DNA of 64,000 nt from Pseudoalteromonas shioyasakiensis (GTDB lineage Bacteria; Pseudomonadota; Gammaproteobacteria; Enterobacterales; Alteromonadaceae): positions 62,001 to 126,000 of the forward strand of contig NZ_LRUE01000013.1 of the NCBI RefSeq assembly GCF_001550135.1. The letters are read 5' to 3'. The position numbers and the translations under genes were made by a program. The notes below the pieces were generated by a model, which was given only the letters and a program-made list of their open reading frames with translations, made no database searches and was not told the origin of the DNA. Shown piece by piece: positions 26,806-36,491 of this stretch. Position 1 is the first letter of the stretch. The number at the start of each line of letters is the position of its first letter.

Positions 26806-26979
26806 TTAGTCACTGGTAAAGTCTTTACAGCTTTCAATCCAGTAGCCATTGCCACCTCTATTTACTACTTCAAGTTTTAGTTGCTCAATAGCAATACTAT
26901 TTATCTCAGTCGGGCTGTAGCCACCAGATTGCACTGAGCGTTCACCAAGACAACTAAATCCTTCAACATCAGCTAAGTA
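26806..26979 (-). pseudogene. Gene remnant, possibly of a small RcsF/DUF4156-like envelope protein
   Basis: A 57-codon open frame with no ATG; an in-frame stop lies just upstream at 26980-26982. The translation has protein-like composition, including FSCLGERSVQSGGYSPTEI and LEVVNRGGNGYWIESC with paired Cys, and ends in a TAA. The pattern of a conserved Cys-Leu-Gly-Glu and a later Gly-Gly-Asn-x-x-x-Ile-x-Ser-Cys recalls small RcsF/DUF4156-type proteins, but this is tentative. The missing N-terminus and start suggest decay; use of an internal GTG cannot be excluded. The rest of this 515-bp intergenic region holds the gltX terminator and the protease promoter. Confidence 0.4.
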
Positions 26980-27196
26980 TTAAGCGCCACTTTTCTTTTA
27001 TATTCAGTAATATTGTAAGAAAAAACGAAATATTGATGCTTCTGTAGTAACTTTAATGTTAACAGTGTGTACAAAACGCTACACGAATGTACGACATTTT
27101 TAAAACCTCTTGTGGTTATATTGTAGTCGCAAGCAGTGAAATGGATTTTCACGTAGCTTGAATAATTACTCTAACTAACTATCCAGGGGATACTTT

Positions 27197-30100
27197 ATGC
27201 AAGTGAAAACACTCTCGATTGCTGTTGCCGCAGCTCTCTATAGTGCCAGTGCTGCTCATGCAGTGGGTGTAGATAACAACCAAGTTAAACACCAATTAAA
27301 AGCACCGAATATCACATTTGAAGAAGTAAAAGCGTTTAGCAAAGAGTTTAACCAAGGTGACTCTAGCAACATGCTACAAAACGATGGTCTAAATGTTCAG
27401 CTAAATAGCAAAGCAAATAAATTTGCTGAAGAAGGCATTGATGGCGAGCATGTTTATATTATTCGTTTACGTGATAACTCAGTGGCACTTGAAGCCCGCG
27501 ATTTAACCTCGCCATTATCACAATCACTTCAAGCACAAGGCGTTTCAAAAGTATTTGAAAAAGGTCAAGCAGCGGTCTCTGCCGTAACTGATTATCAAAA
27601 TAAACTACTTTCAAAACAACGTACTGTAATGCAAAACGTGACAGCGGTGACTGGTCGTACTGAGATGCGTCGTCAATTCACTAAAGCATTAAATGGTTTC
27701 TCTGTAAAAATGACTGAGCAAGAAGCGATGCGCGTTGCAGAGCTTGGTGCAGTTGTTTCTGTGATGCGTTCGAAAAACTATGATCTTCTTTCTGATGAAG
27801 GTCCTAAGCATATCGGTGCGGATCAAATTTGGGATGGCTCAAGCGTTCCAAGTGGCATCAAAGGTAAAGGTGAAGGCCAAATCGTTGGTATTATCGATAC
27901 CGGTATTAACTCAGATCACCCTTCATTTGCAGCTGTAGGTGGTGATGGTTACGAGCATGAAAACCCGTTTGGTCCAGGTGTTTATGTAGGTGACTGTGTT
28001 GAAGAGCCTGAAGAAATCCAATGTAACAATAAATTAATCGGTGTGCGTTCTTATGATGTGATCACGGATGCGTTTGATGCCATGATCCCAGGCTGGCCTG
28101 CAATTGGTGAAGATTACCAAGGTCACGGATCACATGTAGCTTCAACAGCAGCTGGTAACGTGGTTAAAGATGTACCGTTTATGCTTCCGAGCTTTGGTGA
28201 AAACACCGATGGTAATATCTTAAAAGAAGGTTTATTCCCTGAAATCTCAGGTGTTGCACCGCACGCAAATATCATTGCTTATCAAGTATGTTACCCATCA
28301 AGTGACGAATACGCAGGCTGTCCTGGCGAAGCACTCGTAGCGGGTATTGAAGATGCTATTTCTGATGGTGTTGATGTAATCAACTTCTCAATTGGTGGAG
28401 CCGATTCAAATGTGTGGGCCGATCCAGTACAACTTGCATTCTTAGCAGCGCGTGAAGCGGGCATTAACGTTGCCGCGGCAGCAGGTAACAGTGGTCAAGC
28501 ATGTGGCGCGGCTGAGTGTTTTGGTTATTTAGATAATTCATCACCTTGGCTTGCACAAGTTGCAGCAACAACGCATGGTCGCACTGTGGCTGTTGAAACG
28601 GCCGTTGAATTTGCTGGCTTTGCAGATGAAACTCTGGGTTCAGAAGTACCTAGCTGGTCAGAAACAGGCCTTGTTGGTGGTTCAATTAATAGCGAAGAAA
28701 TTACCGGTGTTGTTGTTTGGGCTAAAGATTACGAAGACGTCAATGGCTTTAAAGATTACAACGGTTACTGTACAGCAGATTACCCAGAAAATACCTTCAA
28801 CTTCTACAAAGATGGTACTGAAATCGCGGGCGCGGCTGATGGTAGCACCAATGTTATTGTTATCTGTCAACGTCACGATCCAAATGATTCAGCAGCCAAT
28901 GCGCGTACTGCAAAAGTTGATCACGTAAAAGCTGGTGGTGCAGATGGTTTCATCATGTTTAACCGCAACAGAGACCAAGGTACTGTAGCAGAAGGTTATT
29001 CATTACCAGGTGTTCACTTTACCTATGACCAATGGAATGGCGTTTATCCAGAAGATGGCTTAGAAGATTGGGTAGATAGCTACTCAGAACTTGGTCACAT
29101 GATCACTATTAAGCCAACAGTGATTGAACGTCGTGTTGATGCTGAAGATGCTGATTGGTTAGCGACATTCTCATCACGAGGCCCGTCTTATTCTAATGTT
29201 GAAGTACTTGCTCCAACGCTTGCAGCTCCAGGTGTTGATATTTACGCGGCTTACTCTGATGAGCATCCGTTTGTGACTCCGCATGGTCAAGATTACGCTG
29301 CAATTAGCGGCACATCGATGGCATCACCGCATGTTGCAGGTTCTATGGCGTTACTACGTCAAATTCACCCTGAGTGGACCGCAGCTGAAATTCAATCTGC
29401 ATTATCAATGACTGCTGAAAACGTGGTTAAATATCACCGTTTAAACAGCGAAAGTGATGTTGTAGCTGATGCGAAAATCTATCGCTCTGGCGCAGGTCGT
29501 ATCAATGTTGCTCTTGCTGCTAAAGCGGGTTTTGTAATGGATGAAACAGCTGATAACTTCTTAGCTGCTGATCCATACAATGGTGGTACGCCACATAAAC
29601 TTAACTTACCAAACCTTGTTAATTTCTCATGTGCACCTGAATGTCAGTGGGTTCGTACCATTAAAGCAACAGAAGATGGTACTTGGACTGTAAGCCACGA
29701 AGATGTTGAAAACTGGGCATTTGATGTAAACACACAAACAGCACAAAATGGTGTGAACATCGATATCTTCCCGAAAACTTTCACACTGAAAAAAGGTGAA
29801 ACACAAACAATCATTGTTAAAGCATCAATCATGGATACTCAAGATTGGTTCAGTAACTCTGAAGTTGAGTTGCATACAAACCTTGTTTTCCAAGCTGAAG
29901 AAGCAGATATCCCTGATGCGCATTGGCCTGTGGCGTTTAAATATGATCGTGGTAACTTACCATCATCATTAGAGACGATAGCTCATTCAAATGAAGGGAC
30001 TTATGTTGCTAAAGGTATTGTATTACCTAGCGTTGAAGCACCTGTAGCTCGTGCATATGAGCCAGTTAAAGCAGATATCACTACGGTAACTTTACCAAAA

Positions 30101-32518
30101 GACGATGACCGTACTTTCCCTTGGGCTATGAATCGCACTGATGATGTAGATGCGGCAGATATTTTAGATGAAGCAACATTTACTAAGTTTGTTACTGTGC
30201 CAGCTAATTCTAAACGTTTTATTGCTGAAACAGTCGGTGTTGAGTCAGAACTTGAAGGCACCTTGAACGTAGGTAACCCTATTTTATACGTAGGTAAAGA
30301 CTACAACGGTGATGGTATTGTTCAGCCACAAGATGAAATTTTATGTGTATCTAACCATAAGATTTATAAAAACTTCTGTAATATAAACAACCCTGAAGAA
30401 GGTGAGTATTGGGTTGTAGCTTATAATACGAATCAATCGTCTGTTGATGCAGTTGAAGAAACCTTTGAGCTTGCTACAGCGGTTGTGTCAGACCAAGTTG
30501 CATCAGGTATGACTGCAAGTCTGCCAGGAAGTGATGGTCAAAATACTGTTGAAATGACAGTCGACTGGGACATGGACCTTGATGCCGATAGCGTGTACTA
30601 CTCATTATTAGATGTAGGTACATCGGCTGTGAACCATGGCAACCTAGGTTCTATTCCATTTAAGCTTAACCGTGGCAATGATGTTGCACACCTTGATGCG
30701 CCATACACAGGTGCAAAAGTGGGTGATATGGTGCCATACACATTTGAAGTGTTAGCGAATAATTCAGGTGTAGACCGTGAGTTCTCACTAGAGCTTGATA
30801 TCCCTGCAGGTTTGGATATCAAAGCAGAAAATGTCATGGTTTCAACAGCATCAGAAATCAACGTTGAAATTGCTGACGGTAAAGTGATTGTAACAGGCAC
30901 ACAAGCGGATACTCGTGATGTTGAACCTGATTATATCGTGACAGATAACATCACTGATGAAATGTGTCGTACGCCTGATTTTGGTAACTCTAACCCAGGT
31001 GGTTATGTCGATTTATCAGAGTTTGGTATCACGCCAATTCTATCTGGTTTCGATGAGAACAACCTTTATAACTCTCGCAGTGGTTATTCATTACCAATCG
31101 CAAGCTTCTATAATGGCGCATATGACACATTTAGCCTTTATAACAATGCTGAAAATACTAATATCCAAAACTCGATTATTCAAATTCGTGGTATGGGTAC
31201 AGTAAATACTAATGGTAGCCGTTACTTCTACCCAGTACATAACCCGTTCCCTTATAACTCATTCCCATATGAGAACATGGGTCCATTATGGCGTGGCTGG
31301 GAGTTCACTGATAATGGCTTATTACGCTCTGTAATGTCAGTTGGCTTATCGTCTAACGAAGGTATTTCACTAGCAAGTACAACAACTGGCTGGGGTATTA
31401 TTGAGTGGGATAACGCATCAGACTACGATGATCCAGTGTATGACCGCACAACAGGTAAATACACTTACACTAAACGTGATAACTCATTTGACTTCCAAGT
31501 GTTATTTAATGCAAATACACGCTTCGGTAAAGGTGAGCATGAAATTTACTATGCATACGATAACCTAGACTATGGGTCTACACGTCCTGCCGGTAGTATT
31601 GGTCTGCAAGGTTTCCGTGGTGCACAGTATCAATATGGTCCACTTGAAAACTACCGTGGTATTCAAATCGCTTATAACAATCTAGATGAAGTTATCAGCG
31701 ATGGTTACGTGGTGTGTATGGACTATGTAGGTCCAGAGTCATCACAATTTGAAGTGACTGCTTGGGCTGAAGTTACGCCGTCTGCAGCAGGTCAAACACT
31801 TGAAGTTGCAGCTAAAGCAGCAATCTCTGGTCTGAATGACATGACTTCAACAGCAACACTGGCCATTCCTGGCAACATCACAGTGGTAGCGCTTGATGAC
31901 ATGGTAACAACAGAAGAAACACCGATTAGCTTCGAAGTTCATCACATTGATGAAAAGAACTCGAAGAATGAAATCTCGGTAATTTCTGACGACGTAACCT
32001 ATGAAGTTGATGGCGATACAGTAACGATTACACCAAATGATAACTTCTCTGGTGAGACCGAAGTAACTGTAATGGTATCTGATATTGAATACCCATCAGA
32101 TGCTGCAAGTACAACCTTTATGTTAACGGTTGAAGCAGTTAACGATGCACCAGTCGTTGCCGTTGAGGCGAGTGCTCAACAAGTGACTGAGGGCAGCGTT
32201 ATCACCCTAGATGCATCAGCATCACATGATTTAGATAACGATGAGTTAACTTTCTCATGGGAAGGCCCAGGTACAATCGCAAGTCCAACATCAGCAATCA
32301 CTGAAGTATCAGGTTTAACGGCTGGTGAGCATCAGTTTACTGTAACGGTAAGTGATGGTGTTGAACCGATGGAACTAGGTGTAGCTGTGACGGTAACGGC
32401 ACAAGAGACAACCGTTGTTCCTGAAGAAAAAGCGAAATCATCAAGTGGTTCACTTGCATGGTTAACAGTTCTATTAGCTGGTTTTGCAGGTGTTCGTCGC
32501 CGCGTAAAACGAGGCTAA
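27197..32518 (+). CDS. Large secreted S8 (subtilisin-like) serine protease with GlyGly-CTERM-like tail
   Basis: 1773 residues. Signal peptide about 1-22, an I9-type propeptide (about 60-195), and a subtilase domain with catalytic Asp234 (IIDTGIN), His310 (GHGSH) and Ser707 (SGTSMASPH). A PA domain is inserted between His and Ser (about 480-640). Then come beta-sandwich regions, a cadherin-like or PKD-like segment near 1560-1740, and a tail with SSSGSLAWL, a hydrophobic helix and RRRVKR. That tail resembles GlyGly-CTERM, the signal cut by rhombosortase and linked to type II secretion. A hydrolytic extracellular or cell-surface enzyme is likely. The start has GGGG upstream and a terminator follows. 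Confidence 0.92.
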   Translation: MQVKTLSIAVAAALYSASAAHAVGVDNNQVKHQLKAPNITFEEVKAFSKEFNQGDSSNMLQNDGLNVQLNSKANKFAEEGIDGEHVYIIRLRDNSVALEARDLTSPLSQSLQAQGVSKVFEKGQAAVSAVTDYQNKLLSKQRTVMQNVTAVTGRTEMRRQFTKALNGFSVKMTEQEAMRVAELGAVVSVMRSKNYDLLSDEGPKHIGADQIWDGSSVPSGIKGKGEGQIVGIIDTGINSDHPSFAAVGGDGYEHENPFGPGVYVGDCVEEPEEIQCNNKLIGVRSYDVITDAFDAMIPGWPAIGEDYQGHGSHVASTAAGNVVKDVPFMLPSFGENTDGNILKEGLFPEISGVAPHANIIAYQVCYPSSDEYAGCPGEALVAGIEDAISDGVDVINFSIGGADSNVWADPVQLAFLAAREAGINVAAAAGNSGQACGAAECFGYLDNSSPWLAQVAATTHGRTVAVETAVEFAGFADETLGSEVPSWSETGLVGGSINSEEITGVVVWAKDYEDVNGFKDYNGYCTADYPENTFNFYKDGTEIAGAADGSTNVIVICQRHDPNDSAANARTAKVDHVKAGGADGFIMFNRNRDQGTVAEGYSLPGVHFTYDQWNGVYPEDGLEDWVDSYSELGHMITIKPTVIERRVDAEDADWLATFSSRGPSYSNVEVLAPTLAAPGVDIYAAYSDEHPFVTPHGQDYAAISGTSMASPHVAGSMALLRQIHPEWTAAEIQSALSMTAENVVKYHRLNSESDVVADAKIYRSGAGRINVALAAKAGFVMDETADNFLAADPYNGGTPHKLNLPNLVNFSCAPECQWVRTIKATEDGTWTVSHEDVENWAFDVNTQTAQNGVNIDIFPKTFTLKKGETQTIIVKASIMDTQDWFSNSEVELHTNLVFQAEEADIPDAHWPVAFKYDRGNLPSSLETIAHSNEGTYVAKGIVLPSVEAPVARAYEPVKADITTVTLPKDDDRTFPWAMNRTDDVDAADILDEATFTKFVTVPANSKRFIAETVGVESELEGTLNVGNPILYVGKDYNGDGIVQPQDEILCVSNHKIYKNFCNINNPEEGEYWVVAYNTNQSSVDAVEETFELATAVVSDQVASGMTASLPGSDGQNTVEMTVDWDMDLDADSVYYSLLDVGTSAVNHGNLGSIPFKLNRGNDVAHLDAPYTGAKVGDMVPYTFEVLANNSGVDREFSLELDIPAGLDIKAENVMVSTASEINVEIADGKVIVTGTQADTRDVEPDYIVTDNITDEMCRTPDFGNSNPGGYVDLSEFGITPILSGFDENNLYNSRSGYSLPIASFYNGAYDTFSLYNNAENTNIQNSIIQIRGMGTVNTNGSRYFYPVHNPFPYNSFPYENMGPLWRGWEFTDNGLLRSVMSVGLSSNEGISLASTTTGWGIIEWDNASDYDDPVYDRTTGKYTYTKRDNSFDFQVLFNANTRFGKGEHEIYYAYDNLDYGSTRPAGSIGLQGFRGAQYQYGPLENYRGIQIAYNNLDEVISDGYVVCMDYVGPESSQFEVTAWAEVTPSAAGQTLEVAAKAAISGLNDMTSTATLAIPGNITVVALDDMVTTEETPISFEVHHIDEKNSKNEISVISDDVTYEVDGDTVTITPNDNFSGETEVTVMVSDIEYPSDAASTTFMLTVEAVNDAPVVAVEASAQQVTEGSVITLDASASHDLDNDELTFSWEGPGTIASPTSAITEVSGLTAGEHQFTVTVSDGVEPMELGVAVTVTAQETTVVPEEKAKSSSGSLAWLTVLLAGFAGVRRRVKRG

Positions 32519-32543
32519 GTACTCCCTAAGTATGTTATGTGAC

Positions 32544-32567
32544 AAAGGGCCTTCGGGCCCTTTTTTT
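32544..32567 (+). terminator. Rho-independent terminator after the S8 protease
   Basis: Stem AAAGGGCC (32544-32551) and GGCCCTTT (32556-32563) with a TTCG tetraloop, followed by T residues to 32567. It begins 25 bp after the stop codon. Confidence 0.93.
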
Positions 32568-32805
32568 GGCCTAGAAAATCGTGTTGTATATTTTAATAAC
32601 CAAAAAGAATAACTAACAACTGAAAACCTATGTAGCAAAATGTACAGGCTATTTTATATTTTTTTCAGTGTGTTAGTTTGAAGATAGGGCGTAAATTAAC
32701 AGTCTACGCCGCTTTGTTGGTCAAAAAAATTATACAATAAAGCGCGCAAGCGATATGATCGTCCCGGATTAAGTAAAGACTAAAGACTCTTTGGTAGTAT
32801 TAAGT

Positions 32806-32831
32806 TGTCATAGTAATTGTTATTTATGACA
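32806..32831. promoter_or_regulatory. Inverted repeat TGTCATA-N12-TATGACA upstream of the MipA/OmpV gene
   Basis: Arms at 32806-32812 and 32825-32831, ending 18 bp before the ATG. It could be an operator for the adjacent two-component system, or a leader hairpin that hides the ribosome binding site (the AAAGGT that follows is at 32834-32839). The rest of the 331-bp gap 32519-32849 contains the terminator and AT-rich promoter sequence, with no gene visible. Confidence 0.4.
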
Positions 32832-32849
32832 TAAAGGTGAATTGCGTTA

Positions 32850-33692
32850 ATGAAGAAATTGTTTGGCTTAGTATGTTGTTTAACTGCATCCACTGCGTTT
32901 GCGCAGGCTGATGTTAAACAACCTCAATTAATTAAAAAGTCGACAATACATGCCAGTATCACTGTGGGTTACGGGGGCATTGAAAACCCGGTACTTGATG
33001 CAGACGATGTCACTTCGCCAATTCTGCCAAGCTTTGCTTATTACGGTGATAACTGGTATTTCGATGATTTCTCTGTTGGCTACAGCCTCTATGAAACAGA
33101 GAACTTCTACGTTGATTTACTTGGGCGCTTTAATGATGATGGTTTTTTCTTTGAGCTGGATGGGGTAGATAAACTCTATGCCACCGGTGTTGTTCGTTCG
33201 AGCTCTGGGCGACCTACATTACCTACCGCATCACCGATTAACCTAACGCCTATAGAGCGTGACCTTTCTTACATGGCGGGGCTGTCATCGGCAGTAAACG
33301 TGTATGATAATATCTGGTTAAGTGCTGCGTATGTCCATGATGTAACCAATGTTCATAATGGTTATGAAATCTTGCTAAACGGCTATCAAGTATTTGAACT
33401 GTTTTCTGGTACTGCTGGCATTGAGGCGGGTATTAATTATAAAAATGAAGAGCTGATCGATTATTACTACACGGTTAATCCATCAGAAAGCAAAACGCGT
33501 TTACTAAGCTACAATTTAGAAAGTGCCACGAACTTCTACTTAAAAGTAAGTTACGAATATCCTATTAGCGACAGTTTCAGCCTTGACTTCAAACTTAAGC
33601 ACACATGGCTTGATAGTAACTTAGCTAACTCACATATGATCAATAAAAACGGTTATTTCTCAGGTTTTACGGGAATTACTTACCACTTTTAG
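32850..33692 (+). CDS. MipA/OmpV-family outer membrane protein
   Basis: 280 residues: signal peptide about 1-18 (TASTAFA-QA), then alternating amphipathic beta strands and a C-terminal Phe, all typical of an outer-membrane barrel; SVGYSLYETENFYVDLLGRF and the final GFTGITYHF fit MipA/OmpV. In E. coli MipA is a scaffold for murein hydrolases, but other members differ. It is convergent with the histidine kinase gene (17-bp overlap) and forms a module with the DUF3019 gene and the two-component pair. Confidence 0.85.
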   Translation: MKKLFGLVCCLTASTAFAQADVKQPQLIKKSTIHASITVGYGGIENPVLDADDVTSPILPSFAYYGDNWYFDDFSVGYSLYETENFYVDLLGRFNDDGFFFELDGVDKLYATGVVRSSSGRPTLPTASPINLTPIERDLSYMAGLSSAVNVYDNIWLSAAYVHDVTNVHNGYEILLNGYQVFELFSGTAGIEAGINYKNEELIDYYYTVNPSESKTRLLSYNLESATNFYLKVSYEYPISDSFSLDFKLKHTWLDSNLANSHMINKNGYFSGFTGITYHF

Positions 33693-34866
33693 GCCAACTA
33701 ATGGTGATCTCTGCACCGCCTGTTTGCGAACTGTTAGCCAAGCTAATTTTACCGCCATGCCAACTGGCAATACGATACACAATATAAAGTCCTAATCCAT
33801 AACCACTCGCTAGTTTATCTCCTTCACCTTGTTTAAAAGGCTCAATTAACGCATCCGCATTAATTGGTAAGCCAGGTCCATCGTCTGTAATGCTTATACT
33901 GTAATAGCCCGCTTGTTCTGTGCTACTTATATGGATAGAGTGTTTTGCGTATTTTGTGGCGTTGATCAGTAAGTTTTGTACCGCGATTGCCATAAAGCTT
34001 GCTTCGCAATAGGCTGTGTCTACTTCAAGCGCAGGAATGAATTTGAGTTCTTTGTATAAATCAAATTTAGCAATTTCTGTGTTGATCAGTTTAGCTAAGT
34101 TAACTTTCTCCTGATTAAACACACTTTGTTGGTGCTCTAAGCGAGCGAACGATAAGTACTGCTCTAGACGTAATTCAATCTCATCGATATCGCGTTCTAT
34201 TTGGCTACTTTCTTGAGATTCCAAATCGGCAATCGACAAAGCAAATCGCATACGGGTAAGGGGAGTGCGAATTTCATGAGAAATAATACGCGATAAGTCA
34301 TTATGTAGCTGAACAAACTTATTGATGCGCTCAGACATATGAGTGAAGGTGCTGGCTAATGGCGCAATAGATGAATTTGGTTTTATATCAAGCTCTATGC
34401 GTTGCGGTTTTTTACTAAAGCGATGAGCTGCGCGTTGTAATAAGCTCAAATCGCGAAATACTGGGCGAATGAATAATAAGATCATCGAACCAAGTAAAAA
34501 GTAAAAGGCAAAAAAAGCAAGCCAGTCAGTTTTGGCTTGCGAAATCAAAGAAATGGGGCCAACTTTTTGGATGCTGCCGTTATTGCCTTTGAGGTATATA
34601 TACTGCTGATTGTTTTCGGTGACGCTGATAATGCCATCTTTATCGAATTTAGCTTGTAATGAATCAGGTAAAACAAGCTCGTTTTGGTTAAAGGAGCTGA
34701 TCCTCGTTTCTTTTTGCTCAGCTATTTGAGCAAGTTCAGCAACACTTATTTGCACACTCGGTATGTGCTCAGAAAAAAACTGATTATAAAGCTGGCCAAA
34801 AGCTAAAACTAAGGCAATTAAGCTTACCGTGATAATTAAGTACAGCTTAAAAAATTGTTGCTTCAT
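33676..34866 (-). CDS. Sensor histidine kinase (RstB/CpxA type)
   Basis: 396 residues. Membrane helix about 8-25, a small periplasmic sensor (about 26-145), a second helix about 130-150, HAMP, HisKA with IISHEIRTPLTRMRFAL (RstB-like) and HATPase with NATKYA, DDGPGLP and GYGLGLYIV. It should autophosphorylate on the HisKA His and signal to the adjacent regulator. ATG overlaps the regulator stop by 4 bases (ATGA). The 3' end overlaps the convergent mipA-like gene. Confidence 0.9.
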   Translation of the reverse strand: MKQQFFKLYLIITVSLIALVLAFGQLYNQFFSEHIPSVQISVAELAQIAEQKETRISSFNQNELVLPDSLQAKFDKDGIISVTENNQQYIYLKGNNGSIQKVGPISLISQAKTDWLAFFAFYFLLGSMILLFIRPVFRDLSLLQRAAHRFSKKPQRIELDIKPNSSIAPLASTFTHMSERINKFVQLHNDLSRIISHEIRTPLTRMRFALSIADLESQESSQIERDIDEIELRLEQYLSFARLEHQQSVFNQEKVNLAKLINTEIAKFDLYKELKFIPALEVDTAYCEASFMAIAVQNLLINATKYAKHSIHISSTEQAGYYSISITDDGPGLPINADALIEPFKQGEGDKLASGYGLGLYIVYRIASWHGGKISLANSSQTGGAEITISWPKSGK

Positions 34867-35552
34867 ATTTTTGAAATATCCAAGCTGTATCCTTTACCTC
34901 GTACAGACTTGATATCTAGCGTTTCTTTTTGCTCGCTAATGGTTTCTTTAAGCTTTTTACGTAAACGGCTAATTTTTAAATCAATCGCTCGGTCAAGTCC
35001 GTCATACTCACGGCCAATAACATGCTTGAATAATACCTCACGAGAAACCGGTTCAGGGGTGTTTTTCGCAAGGTAGGCAATGATCTCAAATTCACTTTCA
35101 TTGAGATTCAATGCTGTGTTATGAAAATAGATATCGCGTTTTTTACTATCGATACGCAAAATATCAATTTGGTGCGAAAAGTTATCTTGGCCAACAGTGT
35201 GGGCGATAATCGTTTTAACTTTGGCGAGTAACAGTTCAGGCTTAATGGGTTTTACAAGGTAGTCGTAAGCACCTAGGTTTAAGCCCTTAATTTGTGATTG
35301 CACAGAATCCAGTGCCGTTAGAAAAATAACAGGGCAACTGTACTTTTCTTTCAATTGAGAAATTAGCTCAAAGCCATTGCCATCCGGTAGCATCACATCA
35401 CAGATGATCAGTGAAGGCATGAAGGTGATTTCACTGCTACGGTACGCCTCGGCAGTATTAAATACATCTATGGTATAGCCATGCTTTAACAAAAACGTTT
35501 GTATTAAGCTTGCTAATTTCACATCATCTTCAATTAAAAAAATATGCTGCAT
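34863..35552 (-). CDS. OmpR-family response regulator
   Basis: 229 residues: receiver domain with EDD at 8-10, phospho-acceptor Asp in LIICDVMLPDGNG near residue 52, FLTALDS and YLVKPIKP; C-terminal winged helix (LDRAIDLKISRLRKKL, SVRGKGYSLDI). The ATG overlaps the stop of the DUF3019 gene by one base (TAATG). Likely targets are the DUF3019 operon and the mipA-like gene on the other side of the kinase. Confidence 0.92.
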   Translation of the reverse strand: MQHIFLIEDDVKLASLIQTFLLKHGYTIDVFNTAEAYRSSEITFMPSLIICDVMLPDGNGFELISQLKEKYSCPVIFLTALDSVQSQIKGLNLGAYDYLVKPIKPELLLAKVKTIIAHTVGQDNFSHQIDILRIDSKKRDIYFHNTALNLNESEFEIIAYLAKNTPEPVSREVLFKHVIGREYDGLDRAIDLKISRLRKKLKETISEQKETLDIKSVRGKGYSLDISKI

Positions 35553-35953
35553 TATAAACTCCAGCCAAAGCGCCGTTTTATTCGGTAATCTTTAGCTTCA
35601 TAGCTTGCTATTGACAGTAGTTGTTGCTTAACAACTTGATTGCTCAATGGATCAATTAATTTCACTGTAAGCGGATGCTCAGTCTTAACCGTTAATTTCT
35701 CGATAATTAAACCACCTTGTTTGTAACACTGCGTATACTGAGGACGCTGAGTTATTTCTAAACAAAGTTCTTTAAAGGGAGCAACACGAAAATGAATCTG
35801 TATATTAAACTCACAGGCTTTTTGTTTTGCATCTGTCACACACACGGTGGGTGAGACTTTAAAAAAAGGTTGCTCGGGACTGTCATCGCTTAAACAAAGC
35901 GACGAAAAGCAAAGACAAAAAAACAGTAATAGCCAACTAAATCGGTTTATCAT
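35552..35953 (-). CDS. DUF3019 domain protein, exported
   Basis: 133 residues with a signal peptide (about 1-22, FCLCFSSLCLS-DD) and a mature domain with four or so Cys in spaced pairs (VCVTDAKQKACEF, LCLEITQRPQYTQC), ending RIKRRFGWSL. This is the DUF3019 pattern; the family is typically found next to a MipA/OmpV gene and a two-component system. Probably periplasmic with disulphides. Function unknown, possibly the signal-sensing accessory for the kinase. First gene of a three-gene coupled operon. Confidence 0.8.
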   Translation of the reverse strand: MINRFSWLLLFFCLCFSSLCLSDDSPEQPFFKVSPTVCVTDAKQKACEFNIQIHFRVAPFKELCLEITQRPQYTQCYKQGGLIIEKLTVKTEHPLTVKLIDPLSNQVVKQQLLSIASYEAKDYRIKRRFGWSL

Positions 35954-36491
35954 TTAACCAAGTCTCTGTTTTTTAGAAGTCTTTTCTTCAAAGTAACAAT
36001 AACCATCGAAAGCTGATGTAACCTGCCCAACTCACTTTGAGTACTCATTTTTTTGCCGTTTATTATAATTATTATTTATGCAGCCTATGAGTGGCGATTA
36101 CACGATAAAAAAGCGTGTCTATCATACCTCATTTATCGTTATAGCTACAAATAGGTGCTATGCAAAGCCAGTAATTTCAACCTATTGGCGTATTTTCTTT
36201 ATATTCTAAAGTTAGCTTGTTGTTTTAAAAGGGAAACTGAATTTATATTTAGTTTTAGCTAATAGTTTTTCACTAAATTTAGTTGGGCCTTAGTCTTTAC
36301 TATTCTGCGTTATTTGTTAATTGTTTCGTACAAATTGATACAATTTAAATTTAGCCTATCAAAACCACTATTTTAGCTCATGCATTTAAACATATGCTGA
36401 GCGCGTGATTAATAATTAACAGATTCGACCTCTATTTTCATTTTATCTGGTAGTATAGTCAGGTTATAAGTAGTTTAAGCAGTGAACAATT
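35954..36491. other. 538-bp intergenic region between divergent genes
   Basis: Holds the divergent promoters of the DUF3019 operon and the DUF3581 gene. It is AT-rich. I saw no ORF with a convincing ribosome binding site, no clear RNA gene and no long inverted repeat; ACACG and CGTGT near 36099-36119 make only a weak dyad. A small RNA in this gap cannot be excluded from sequence reading alone. Confidence 0.5.

Noticed and set aside
36099..36119. ACACG/CGTGT dyad in the 538-bp gap before the DUF3581 gene
   Set aside because: Arms of five bases with a long AT-rich spacer are expected by chance.
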